Source: Clostridiales bacterium (GTDB taxonomy: Bacteria > Bacillota > Clostridia > Christensenellales > Aristaeellaceae). From it: 64,000 nt of DNA. The position numbers were made by a program, and so were the translations under genes. Shown one piece after another: positions 19,244-27,062 of the stretch. The stretch is from NCBI GenBank assembly GCA_012728815.1, contig JAAYEI010000060.1:27206-91205 (forward strand). The letters run 5' to 3'. The stretch's first letter is position 1. Every line of letters starts with the position of its first letter. A model generated the notes under the pieces. The model worked only from the letters and a program-made list of their open reading frames with translations, was not told where the DNA came from and did no database searches.

Positions 19244-20647
19244 CTACCCCTCCCCCTGCCCAAGCCGCTGCACCAGCTGCTTGAACACCTGCCCGCGCTG
19301 CTCATAGTTCTCAAACATGTCAAAAGAGGAGCAGGCCGGGGAAAACAGCACGCAGCCGCCCGGCCGCGCCAGCCGGTGCGCCTGGTGAACCGCGTCCTCC
19401 AGGCTGTCTGCATGGCTGATAGCGTCATAGCCCGCGCCCCGCAAGGCCGCCTCAATCGTGGGCGCGGTCTGCCCCAGCAGCACCACCTGGTGGATGAGGC
19501 CGGATTGGACGACGGTGGCTGCCAGCGCGTCAAAGGGCAGCTGCTTGTCATAGCCCCCGGCAATCAGCACGGTGGGCCGGTCCATGGCTTCCACCGCGCG
19601 CATGGTGGACTCGGGGTTGGTGCCCTTGGAGTCGTTCAGCCACACCACCTGATTCACCCGGGCGGTGAACTCAATGCGGTGCTCCACCCCGGCGAAGTTC
19701 TTCAGCGCGTAGGCAATGACCGGCAGGGGGATGCCCCAGCGCACGGCCAGGGCGGTTGCAGCCAGCGCGTTGCCATAGTTGTGGTGGCCGGGAATCTTCA
19801 GGTCCCTGGCCGCGCACAGCACACGGTCCTGCCCGGCCTCCCGCCAGATGATCTGGCCATCCTGCAGCACCGCGCCCTCCGGAATGGCGCCGCTGCTTGA
19901 GAACCAGGTCACCTGAGCTGGCAGGCCTGGCGCCAGTGCGGCCACCTGCGGGTCATCGGCGTTGAGCACGGTGATGTCCCCCGGGCGCTGGGCCACAAAC
20001 AGCGAGCGCTTCAAGGCGATGTAGGTGTCCATGCTGTGGTGGCGGTCCAGATGGTCCGGGGTGATGTTGAGCATGGCGGCGGCCTGCGGGCGAAAGCCAT
20101 CGGCGGTCTCCAGCTGGAAGCTGGACACCTCGACGATGAGCACCTCCTCCTCCCGCGCGCGCAGCACAGCGGCGGACAGCGGGTACCCGATGTTGCCGGC
20201 CACCTGCGCCACCAACCCGGCCTGGTTGAAGATTTCACCCAGCAGGGACACGGTGGTGGTCTTGCCGTTTGTGCCGCTCACCGCCAGCAGGCGCTGGGTG
20301 GCGCAGCCCGCGGCAAAGGCCAGCTCACCGGTAACCGGCAGCCCCGCTTCCCTTGCGGCCAGCACCAGCGGGCTGTCCACCGGAATGCCTGGGCTGATCA
20401 ACAGCACCTGGGCACGGGCAAGCAGGGGCAGCGCGGGCTGACCCAGCAGCAGCTCAAGGCGCTCATGCCGCAGCAATTCCTGCGGCAGGCTGTCAAAGGC
20501 GGTGAGGGGCTTGTCATCATGCAGCAGCACCCTGGCGCCCAGGGCCAGCAGCAGCTGGGTCGCGGCCAGGCCACTGCGCGCGGCGCCGGCTACCAGCACA
20601 GTCTTGCCAGCATATTGCTTGACTGCTTCAGGATTGAAGGGGGGCAT
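19244..20647 (-). CDS. murD: UDP-N-acetylmuramoylalanine--D-glutamate ligase
   Basis: The 467-residue Mur ligase adds D-Glu to UDP-MurNAc-L-Ala. It shows an N-terminal Rossmann-like domain (KTVLVAGAARSGLAATQLLL), central ATPase P-loop AVSGTNGKTTTVSLLGE near residue 115, EVSSFQLETADGF near 173, LNITPDHLDRHHSM near 193 and NDSKGTNPESTMRAVE near 335. Length is normal. It lies between mraY and ftsQ. Confidence 0.96.
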   Translation of the reverse strand: MPPFNPEAVKQYAGKTVLVAGAARSGLAATQLLLALGARVLLHDDKPLTAFDSLPQELLRHERLELLLGQPALPLLARAQVLLISPGIPVDSPLVLAAREAGLPVTGELAFAAGCATQRLLAVSGTNGKTTTVSLLGEIFNQAGLVAQVAGNIGYPLSAAVLRAREEEVLIVEVSSFQLETADGFRPQAAAMLNITPDHLDRHHSMDTYIALKRSLFVAQRPGDITVLNADDPQVAALAPGLPAQVTWFSSSGAIPEGAVLQDGQIIWREAGQDRVLCAARDLKIPGHHNYGNALAATALAVRWGIPLPVIAYALKNFAGVEHRIEFTARVNQVVWLNDSKGTNPESTMRAVEAMDRPTVLIAGGYDKQLPFDALAATVVQSGLIHQVVLLGQTAPTIEAALRGAGYDAISHADSLEDAVHQAHRLARPGGCVLFSPACSSFDMFENYEQRGQVFKQLVQRLGQGEG

Positions 20648-20658
20648 CAGGCGCGGCC

Positions 20659-21645
20659 TCAGGGCGCCAGGGGCAGCGCGGCCAGCGCGCCCAGCACGCT
20701 CAGCGCCAGGATGAGCAGGGTGTAGCGGCGCGCGATGGTGTTCTCGCTCCAGCCGTTCATCTCAAAATGGTGGTGAATGGGCGACATTTTGATCAGCCGC
20801 TTGCCCCCGGTGAGCTTGTAGTAGCCACGCTGGGCAATGACGGAGAGGGAAGACAGGATCATGGTGAAGCACAGCGGCAGCAGCCAAAGCTGCAGTCGCA
20901 GCAGCATGGTTGCGCCAGTCAGCAGGCTGCCGATGAACATGGACCCGGTATCCCCCATGTAGATGCGGGCCGGGTGCTGGTTGAAGAACAGGAAGCCCAG
21001 GCAGGCGCCGGTCAGCGCGAAGCAGGCGTAGGCAATGGAGGGGTCTGACAGGCTGCCCCCCCGCGTGATGAGCGCGATGGCGCCCAGCGCAGCGCTCCCC
21101 GCCATGGTGACCGAGGACATCAGGCCGTCCACACCGTCCTGCAGGTTGGCGGAGTTGGTCATGAACACGTACAGCAGCGTCATCAGCGGCACATAGGCGT
21201 AGGACAGGTCCCAGGTGGCGCGGGTAAAGGGCAGGTGGATGGCGGTGCCCAGCAAACTGGCGGTGGTCAGTGAAAAAACCAGGCCCACCAGGAACTGGCC
21301 AATCAGCTTGTAGCGGGGAAGCAGCCCATCATGGTGCTGGCGCACATCCTTGATGAAATCATCCGCAAAGCCAATGCCCAGCCCGCCAAAGGCGGCCACC
21401 ATGAGCAGCAGCACATGCATGACGTTGCCGGCAATCTGGCTGATGAGCAGCGCGGCCACCAGCACCGCGAACGCGATCACGAGACCACCCATGTTGGGCG
21501 GCTTTTCTTTCTTCTTCTTGAAGGAGTCCGGCCCCAGGTCGTAGCCAGGCTGGATCATGCCCCGGTCCTTCATGAAACGGATAAAGCCGGGCATGACCAG
21601 CAGCACGATGACCAGCGCGATGCCCGCGCTCAGCAGCTCAAGCAC
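20659..21645 (-). CDS. mraY: phospho-N-acetylmuramoyl-pentapeptide transferase
   Basis: The 328-residue polytopic membrane enzyme transfers phospho-MurNAc-pentapeptide to undecaprenyl phosphate, making lipid I. It has about ten hydrophobic helices and the MraY motifs KKKKEKPPNMGGLVI, FADDFIKDVRQHHDGL, TNSANLQDGVDGLMSS and HHHFEMNGWSENTIARR. Translation starts at a GTG overlapping the murE 3' end by 8 nt, with GGAGGG in front. Confidence 0.96.
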   Translation of the reverse strand: MLELLSAGIALVIVLLVMPGFIRFMKDRGMIQPGYDLGPDSFKKKKEKPPNMGGLVIAFAVLVAALLISQIAGNVMHVLLLMVAAFGGLGIGFADDFIKDVRQHHDGLLPRYKLIGQFLVGLVFSLTTASLLGTAIHLPFTRATWDLSYAYVPLMTLLYVFMTNSANLQDGVDGLMSSVTMAGSAALGAIALITRGGSLSDPSIAYACFALTGACLGFLFFNQHPARIYMGDTGSMFIGSLLTGATMLLRLQLWLLPLCFTMILSSLSVIAQRGYYKLTGGKRLIKMSPIHHHFEMNGWSENTIARRYTLLILALSVLGALAALPLAP

Positions 21646-23113
21646 CGTGATGGCCCTCCGTTTTCATCTGCGCAACCAGCTCAGCCACGATGGCCTTCTC
21701 ATTGAAGGGCCGCTTGATGCCGGCGATCTCCTGGTAGGTCTCGTGCCCCTTGCCGGCCAGCAGCACCACATCGCCCGCCTGGGCGATTTCCAGCGCATGG
21801 CGGATGGCCTGGCGGCGGTTCTCTATCACCTCATAGCGCCCGCCAGTGGGCTTGATGCCTTCCTCGATGGCGTCGAGAATCTCCAGCGGGTCCTCCGCCC
21901 GGGGATTGTCGCTGGTGAGGATGGACAGGTCCGCCAAGCGCCCGGCAATCGCGCCCATGAGCGGGCGCTTGCCGTGGTCGCGGTCCCCCCCACAGCCAAA
22001 GACCACAATGAGCCGGCCTTTGAGGAACTCACGGATGGCGCACAAAATGTTTTCCAGGGCATCCGGAGAATGGGAGTAATCCAGCACCACCTTGTAGTCG
22101 GTGTGGGTGTCCAGCACCTCGGCGCGTCCGGGCACACTGCTGACGCTCTCCAGCGCCTGGCAGATCGCCTCCGGCTCCGCCCCCATGATCAGCCCGATGC
22201 CCGCGGCGGCAATGGCGTTGTAGATATTGAACATGCCCATCAGGGACAACTTGACCGGGTAATACTTGTCATTCCACAGGCTGAGCAGGAAAGAGACCCC
22301 GCCCTCCTCAATCTGGATGTCCCGTGCAAAGAGGTCGGCGTTGGTGCATATGGCGTAGCTGATTTTGGGAATGGTCAGCTCCTGGCTGAGCCGGAAGGCC
22401 CAGGTGTCGTCCAGGGAGATGATGGCGTTTTTCACCATGCCGCCCAGGAAGAAGGCGCGCTTGGCCTGGAAATAGGCCTCCATCTCGCCAAAGAAATCCA
22501 GGTGGTCCTGGGACAGGTTGGTAAAGCAGCCCGCTTCAAAGGTCAGCCCTTCCAGGCGGCGCATGAACAGGGCATGGGCGGACACCTCCATCACCACGGT
22601 GTGGCAGCCCGCGTCCGCCATCTGGCGCAGGGTTTTGTGCAGCTCAATGGGGTCGGGGGTGGTCAGGGTGCTGTTCACCCACTGCTGGCCGATCATGTTG
22701 CCGGTGGTGCCAATCAGCCCCACCTTTTGACCGGAGCCCTCCAGGATGGCCTTCACCAGGTAGCTGGTGGTGGTCTTGCCCTTGGTGCCGGTGATGCCAA
22801 CCAGGCGCAGCTGCTGGTCCGCGAAGCCATAGAAGGCGCGCGCAATCAGCGCCATGGCGGCGCGGTCATCGCTGACCAGCAGCTGGGGCACGTCAAGCTG
22901 CGGCAACAGGCGGGTAACCACCAGCGCCACAGCGCCCTGGCGCACCGCCTGCTGCGCGTAGTCATGGGCATCATGGTGTGCTCCCTTGATGCAAAAAAAC
23001 AGCCCCTGATCGGATGTCTCACGGCTGTCTGCGCTCAGGCTGCTGATCTCACAATCCCCGGTCAACTCCAGGGCGTATCCCAGCGCCTGTGCCGCCAGAT
23101 GCGAAAGTTTCAT
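21638..23113 (-). CDS. murE: UDP-N-acetylmuramoyl-tripeptide synthetase
   Basis: The 491-residue Mur ligase adds the third stem amino acid. It has the P-loop GITGTKGKTTTSYLVKAIL near residue 108, EVSAHALFMRRLEGL near 180, NLSQDHLDFFGEM near 198 and the substrate loop TSDNPRAEDPLEIL near 405. DNPR is the motif of meso-diaminopimelate-adding MurE, so the wall is predicted to be meso-DAP type. The murF gene that usually follows is missing; mraY overlaps directly. Confidence 0.95.
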   Translation of the reverse strand: MKLSHLAAQALGYALELTGDCEISSLSADSRETSDQGLFFCIKGAHHDAHDYAQQAVRQGAVALVVTRLLPQLDVPQLLVSDDRAAMALIARAFYGFADQQLRLVGITGTKGKTTTSYLVKAILEGSGQKVGLIGTTGNMIGQQWVNSTLTTPDPIELHKTLRQMADAGCHTVVMEVSAHALFMRRLEGLTFEAGCFTNLSQDHLDFFGEMEAYFQAKRAFFLGGMVKNAIISLDDTWAFRLSQELTIPKISYAICTNADLFARDIQIEEGGVSFLLSLWNDKYYPVKLSLMGMFNIYNAIAAAGIGLIMGAEPEAICQALESVSSVPGRAEVLDTHTDYKVVLDYSHSPDALENILCAIREFLKGRLIVVFGCGGDRDHGKRPLMGAIAGRLADLSILTSDNPRAEDPLEILDAIEEGIKPTGGRYEVIENRRQAIRHALEIAQAGDVVLLAGKGHETYQEIAGIKRPFNEKAIVAELVAQMKTEGHHGA

Positions 23114-23135
23114 ACAGTTCCCTCATGAAGGTGAT

Positions 23136-23630
23136 TTAATGCCCGGCGCCTGTGCTGCCACGCAGCAGGCCCTGGTTCGGCGTCCCCGGCAGGCCCGCTG
23201 CCTGCAGGGCGATGGTCTCGGCCGACCCGGCCAGCCGCATGCCCAGGGACTGGACAGCGTAGTAGCAAATGCCGGACGCGTCGCTCTTTTGGTCAAACAG
23301 CTCCTGCAGGCGTTGCTGCTCCTGCCGGGCGGCCTGGTAGCGCGCGCTCAGATGAGCATACTCCGCTTCCAGGCCCTTCGTCAAGGCGAGCTTGCTGCCC
23401 ACCATGAACACGCAGACCACAAAACACAGGGCCAACAGGATGCCCGCCCACTTGAGGGAAATGCTTCGCCCGGCGCGCTTGGCGCCCTTGGCGACAAAGA
23501 GGTCACGGCCGTCCTGCTCCCCCGGGTTGTCCAGGCTGACATGGCTGGACACCATGATGTGCTCGCGCTGGGTCATGTGATTGCCCGCCAGCACAAACTG
23601 CTTGAAGGTGGCTTGCTTGGCCTGCTGCAT
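23136..23630 (-). CDS. FtsL-like septum protein
   Basis: The 164-residue protein has a cytoplasmic basic N-terminus, one membrane helix (WAGILLALCFVVCVFMVGSK, about 75-95) and a short extracytoplasmic coiled coil (LEAEYAHLSARYQAARQEQQ). It ends with YYAVQSLGMRLAGSAETIAL, resembling the FtsL/DivIC boundary. Topology, size and position between mraZ and murE identify it as FtsL-like, although FtsL sequences are too divergent for a motif proof. AAAGGAC lies 5 nt before the ATG. Confidence 0.75.
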   Translation of the reverse strand: MQQAKQATFKQFVLAGNHMTQREHIMVSSHVSLDNPGEQDGRDLFVAKGAKRAGRSISLKWAGILLALCFVVCVFMVGSKLALTKGLEAEYAHLSARYQAARQEQQRLQELFDQKSDASGICYYAVQSLGMRLAGSAETIALQAAGLPGTPNQGLLRGSTGAGH

Positions 23631-23653
23631 GGTCTGTCCTTTCTAAGGGGGGC

Positions 23654-24187
23654 TCAGCCACCCTCCCTGGTTTTTCCCCGCACCCGGGCCTGGATGTCGG
23701 CAATGGCCTTGAGCCGGTCTGGATACTGGGCATTGAAGTGCTCGCGGTCGGCCGCGGCCTGGCTGTCGGACACGATGCTCACATAGTCCGCGGAGCCGGA
23801 CACCTGAACGCCCTGGGCGTCCTTCAAAAACAATTCGCGCAGGGCCGCCGGCAACAGCACCCTGCCCTGGGAATCAAACCCCAGACCATCAAAGGAATAC
23901 ATGGTGAAGCGGGCAAGGAAATACTCCGCGGAGACGTCCTCCTGGCTCAGGCGCATCAGCAGGTCCACCTTCTCCTCCCACACATCAAAGGGATAAATCG
24001 CGATGGCATCCTGCGCCATGTTCACCCCCACAATGATGCGCTCGCCCAGCTGGCCCCGAAAGGGCAGCGGCACGATGACACGGCCCTTGCCATCGATTGA
24101 GTGGTTGTAGACGCCGATGAAGCCCAGACGGCGTTTGGCCTGCGCATCCGCGCCCTGAGACCGGGCCTTTCCCCCACCGTCTGCCAT
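23654..24187 (-). CDS. mraZ: MraZ transcriptional regulator
   Basis: The 177-residue protein has two SpoVT/AbrB-like MraZ repeats: FIGVYNHSIDGKGRVIVPLP and YSFDGLGFDSQGRVLLPAAL, each with the DxxGR core. MraZ forms a ring that binds direct repeats upstream of its own operon and represses the division cluster. Compared with usual MraZ proteins (about 143 residues) it has about 22 extra basic residues before FIGVYNH. The start is uncertain: I used the second of two in-frame ATGs; the other is five codons upstream, inside the operator repeats. Confidence 0.9.
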   Translation of the reverse strand: MADGGGKARSQGADAQAKRRLGFIGVYNHSIDGKGRVIVPLPFRGQLGERIIVGVNMAQDAIAIYPFDVWEEKVDLLMRLSQEDVSAEYFLARFTMYSFDGLGFDSQGRVLLPAALRELFLKDAQGVQVSGSADYVSIVSDSQAAADREHFNAQYPDRLKAIADIQARVRGKTREGG

Positions 24188-24192
24188 GCTTC

Positions 24193-24220
24193 TCACCACC
24201 ATTCACCACTTATCACCCTT
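24193..24220 (-). promoter_or_regulatory. predicted MraZ operator: three GGTGA direct repeats at 10-bp period
   Basis: On the minus strand GGGTGA, TGGTGA and TGGTGA recur at exactly 10-bp intervals immediately before the mraZ start. Three or more direct repeats with a 10-bp period are the known architecture of MraZ-binding sites. The last repeat also supplies the only Shine-Dalgarno-like sequence, so binding could block translation initiation as well as transcription. Confidence 0.65.
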
Positions 24221-24229
24221 TTCAGACAC

Positions 24230-24259
24230 AAATTACCACAGGCTGGGCGCACGGAACAA
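24230..24259 (-). promoter_or_regulatory. possible promoter of the mraZ operon
   Basis: TTGTTC (24259-24254), an 18-nt spacer and TAATTT (24235-24230) lie on the minus strand just upstream of the GGTGA repeats. Both hexamers are imperfect, as expected for a repressed promoter, but the call is tentative. Confidence 0.4.
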
Positions 24260-24286
24260 GAAAAGCCGCGGCAGGTGCGGCAGCTT
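24255..24286 (-). terminator. terminator-like hairpin upstream of mraZ
   Basis: GCCGC and GCGGC, extended by AAA/TTT pairs, form a hairpin followed by TTTTCTTGTT on the minus strand. It probably ends read-through from the phosphoesterase operon before the mraZ promoter. Confidence 0.5.
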
Positions 24287-24316
24287 TGGCCCTTTCCCCC
24301 TGGAAACACAGACAAC

Positions 24317-24342
24317 AACAGGCATTCTTGCGAATGCCTGTT
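24317..24342 (-). terminator. perfect 11-bp hairpin in the phosphoesterase-mraZ gap
   Basis: AACAGGCATTC and GAATGCCTGTT form a perfect 11-bp stem with a 4-nt loop, followed on the minus strand by GTTGTCTGTGTTT. It is a likely intrinsic terminator, though the T-tract is interrupted by G and C. Confidence 0.5.
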
Positions 24343-24514
24343 CCTGTCTTGTCCCGAACAAAGGGGAACCTATGTTTCTGGGTGCGCCTTGCTTTGTGGG
24401 TTCAACACAAAATTGCTGACATGTCTTTGTCGTTTGTTATGAAGTTGGGGCGCCGGTTTCCTTTGGCTGGGAACGGGGGCTGGCAAATGGGTTGGGGCGC
24501 CACCCCGGCGACCA
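24343..24514. other. intergenic stretch without a recognisable gene
   Basis: The whole gap between mraZ and the phosphoesterase is about 327 nt. Apart from the two hairpins, the promoter and the repeats listed separately, I see no ORF with a Shine-Dalgarno sequence and no structured RNA that I recognise here. Confidence 0.5.
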
Positions 24515-25243
24515 TCAGGCCCTTGCCGGCTGCTGGTCGCAGGTGAGCTCCAGCAGGCGGAACTGCACGCAGTCACAGGAGGAGAACCAGTAGCGCACGC
24601 CATTCTTCATGCCAGTAAAGGCGGAGGCGCAGGCCGGGCCATGCAGGTGGCCATAGACCACGTCGTCCACCTGGTAGCGCTCCAGCAACTGGGTGACCGC
24701 GCTGTCCTCTCCCCGGCTGTTGCAGGGGGGGAAGTGGCACAGCGCCACCAGGCGGCGCGCCCCGCGCTGCGCCTGTGCCCGCTGCAGGGACAGCTCCAGG
24801 CGAATCAGCTCGCGCTGGTAAATCTTCAGGTTCTCCGGGCTGTCCTCCTCCAGGCCTGGCAGGCTCCAGCCCCGGGAACCGCAAAACACATGGTCATCCA
24901 AGATCAGCGCGTCATTTTGCAGGGCGAAAAAGCCCTCAGACAGGCTGGCGCGCACGCGGCTGAGGGAGCTCCACCAAAAGTCGTGGTTGCCCTTGATCAT
25001 CACCTTGCGTCCGGGCAGGGCGCCAATGGCCTGCAGGTCGGGCAGGGCTTCCTCCAGGCGCATGGCCCAGGAGGTGTCACCGCTGAGCAGCACAATGTCT
25101 TCGGGACCTACCCGCGCCAGCCAATCTTCGCGGATTTTTGTGAAATGCTCCTGCCAGTGGGGGCCAAACAGGTCCATGGATTTGTCATCCCCACCGGGCA
25201 GGTGCAGGTCGCTGATGGCAAAGAGGCGGGCTGAATCAGCCAT
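24515..25243 (-). CDS. calcineurin-like metallophosphoesterase
   Basis: The 242-residue cytosolic phosphoesterase has the metal-binding series RLFAISDLHLPGG (DxH), VLLSGDTSW (GD), MIKGNHDFWW (GNHD), ALCHFPP and VVYGHLHG (GHxH). The order and length match the class III phosphoesterases widespread in Firmicutes. The substrate is unknown. Its ATG lies within the end of the zinc-ribbon gene (8-nt overlap) with GAGG in front, so it is coupled to that gene. Confidence 0.87.
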   Translation of the reverse strand: MADSARLFAISDLHLPGGDDKSMDLFGPHWQEHFTKIREDWLARVGPEDIVLLSGDTSWAMRLEEALPDLQAIGALPGRKVMIKGNHDFWWSSLSRVRASLSEGFFALQNDALILDDHVFCGSRGWSLPGLEEDSPENLKIYQRELIRLELSLQRAQAQRGARRLVALCHFPPCNSRGEDSAVTQLLERYQVDDVVYGHLHGPACASAFTGMKNGVRYWFSSCDCVQFRLLELTCDQQPARA

Positions 25244-25628
25244 CCATGTCCTCTTCATCCTCGTCATCAGCGTCTTCCTGCTCACCCAGGGCTTCCAGGG
25301 AAAGCGCGTCCCCCATCACATGGAAGTCCGGATCATCCTGGTCAGGGCTGATATCAGGCACAATCTCCTCCATGCCGCTGACCGGGTCCAGCCCAATCTC
25401 CACCGGTTCGCCGATTTCCTCTTTGATGCCCTTTTGCTTGTTCATCTCCCGCAGGCAGTACAGGCAGACATCCCGGCCGGGCAGGGCGTTGGACTCATGG
25501 CAGGTGGAGCAGACCTCCACCTCTTCGGGTTTCTGCTTGCCATGCAGCTCACGGTAGCACACCTTGCACATGTGCTCCTTGGCGCTCAAATAATTCAATT
25601 CGCAGCGGGGACATTTTACCAGAGTCAT
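25236..25628 (-). CDS. zinc-ribbon protein with an acidic tail, function unknown
   Basis: The 130-residue protein carries four cysteine pairs: CPRC, CKVC, CSTC and CLYC in the first 70 residues, enough for two zinc ribbons. A very acidic C-terminal tail (EQEDADDEDEEDMDG) follows. GGAGG lies 5 nt before the ATG of MTLVKC. Small zinc-ribbon proteins of this type in Clostridia are uncharacterised; coupling to a phosphoesterase is the only functional hint. A nucleic-acid-binding or protein-adaptor role is possible. Confidence 0.72.
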   Translation of the reverse strand: MTLVKCPRCELNYLSAKEHMCKVCYRELHGKQKPEEVEVCSTCHESNALPGRDVCLYCLREMNKQKGIKEEIGEPVEIGLDPVSGMEEIVPDISPDQDDPDFHVMGDALSLEALGEQEDADDEDEEDMDG

Positions 25629-25661
25629 CGGAACCTCCAGGACGCTTGTAATAACGCCGGC

Positions 25662-25690
25662 ATTATACAGGTGGTTTGCCGGCTTGACAA
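25662..25690 (-). promoter_or_regulatory. promoter of the zinc-ribbon/phosphoesterase operon
   Basis: TTGTCA (25690-25685), a 17-nt spacer and perfect TATAAT (25667-25662) lie on the minus strand, about 34 nt before the zinc-ribbon start codon. The minus 35 is in the centre of a 25-bp perfect palindrome. Confidence 0.78.
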
Positions 25691-25699
25691 GCCGGCAAA
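25675..25699. promoter_or_regulatory. 25-bp perfect palindrome covering the minus 35
   Basis: TTTGCCGGCTTG and CAAGCCGGCAAA flank a single central base. It lies about 57 nt downstream of the rodA stop and overlaps the minus 35 of the next operon. It may be a repressor operator, the rodA terminator (no T-run follows on the minus strand), or both. Confidence 0.6.
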
Positions 25700-25755
25700 G
25701 GAAGGTATACAGGGCGGGATGCCAAAGGCCGAAAACAGCGCTGGCGCAGCCTGGG

Positions 25756-27060
25756 TCAGCCCTCGGCGCGCCGCCTTCCGCCCCGCCGCCTGGGCCGCAG
25801 GCCCACCAGGCCCCGGTCCTGTGAGGTGTTGACATAGATGGGCGCCTTGCGCCGGCGGCGCCGGGTGCGCAGCAGGTTGCCGGCGGGCAGGTTATAGGAA
25901 GGCATGGAGGCGGTGCGGTTGCGCGTGACGTTGAGCACCAGGGAAATGCCAATGACGTTGGTGAGCAGGTTGGAGCCGCCATAGCTCAAGAAGGGCAGCG
26001 GAATGCCGGTGATGGGCATGAGGCCGATGGTCATCGCCACGTTCTGGAAGACATGCAGGAACATCATCGACATGACCCCGATGATGACCAGGCGGCCAAA
26101 CTTGTCATAGGTGAAGCGGGACAGGTAGAGCATGCGGAAAATCAGGAAGGCGAACAGCAGCACAATGATCAGCGTACCCACAAAGCCCACCGCCTCGCCA
26201 ATGGTGGCGAAGATGAAGTCAGTCCAGTCCTCGGGGATGAAGTTGAGCTGGCTCATGGAGCCGGGCACGAACAGGCCCACGCCTGTCAGGCCGCCTGAGC
26301 CGATGGCCTCCTGCGAGCGCAGCAGCTGCAGGCCCGCGTCCAGGCTGTAGGCATGCGGGTCAAGGAAGGCCAGGATGCGCATCAGGCGGAAGTCGTTGCT
26401 GCCACCGATGATGCCGTAGGCAAAGATGGCGGCCACGCCCAGCAGGACCACGGTGGTGATGACCAGCATCCATTTCCAGTCCGCCCCGCCAAAATAGAGC
26501 ATCAGGTAGGCGATGCCCAGCATGATGAGTACGCTGCCCGTCTCGTTGGACAGGTAGGTCAGGGCAGCAGGGAAGAGCACAAAGGTGCCCACCCGCAGCA
26601 GGGAGCGCAGGCTGCCAAGGGGCTTCTCCGGCAGGGAAAACTCTTTGGCCAGCATGAGGATCAGGGTAATCTTGGCAAACTCACTGGGCTGCAGCATGCG
26701 GCCCAGCTGCTCAAACTGGATCCAGGCCTGCACGCCGCGAATGGCGCTGGCGGTGACCATGACCACCAGCAGCAGGATGGTCGTGGCCAGGAAATACACC
26801 GGGGAGAAGGTCTTGAAGTGCTCATAGGGCACGGACACGATGAACCAGACCGCCGCCGGGGAGGCCACCACAAAGATGGCCTGCCAGGAGCCGGTGGAGG
26901 AGGCCAGGATGCGGTTGAGCAGCGGCAGGTCCAGGGAGACCGATGGGTCAAAGGTGGCCACGGAGATGGCCAGCACACCCATCATCATCAGCAGGTAGGT
27001 GACAATCAGCAGCCAGAAGTCAAAGAAAGGCCGCGACCGTTTGTCTTCAATGATGCTCAT
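25756..27060 (-). CDS. rodA: SEDS-family peptidoglycan polymerase RodA
   Basis: The 434-residue membrane protein has about ten helices and the SEDS signatures GVQAWIQFEQLGRMLQPSEFAKI, NETGSVLIMLG, SQEAIGSGGLTGVG, FIPEDWTDFIFATIGE and GLMPITGIPLPFLSYGGSNLL. SEDS proteins polymerise lipid II with a class B PBP. It ends in a highly basic tail (RTRRRRRKAP, RPRRRGGRRR). The maf-mreBCD-PBP2-minD-rodA context makes it RodA rather than FtsW. It starts 2 nt after minD. Confidence 0.93.
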   Translation of the reverse strand: MSIIEDKRSRPFFDFWLLIVTYLLMMMGVLAISVATFDPSVSLDLPLLNRILASSTGSWQAIFVVASPAAVWFIVSVPYEHFKTFSPVYFLATTILLLVVMVTASAIRGVQAWIQFEQLGRMLQPSEFAKITLILMLAKEFSLPEKPLGSLRSLLRVGTFVLFPAALTYLSNETGSVLIMLGIAYLMLYFGGADWKWMLVITTVVLLGVAAIFAYGIIGGSNDFRLMRILAFLDPHAYSLDAGLQLLRSQEAIGSGGLTGVGLFVPGSMSQLNFIPEDWTDFIFATIGEAVGFVGTLIIVLLFAFLIFRMLYLSRFTYDKFGRLVIIGVMSMMFLHVFQNVAMTIGLMPITGIPLPFLSYGGSNLLTNVIGISLVLNVTRNRTASMPSYNLPAGNLLRTRRRRRKAPIYVNTSQDRGLVGLRPRRRGGRRRAEG

Positions 27061-27062
27061 GC

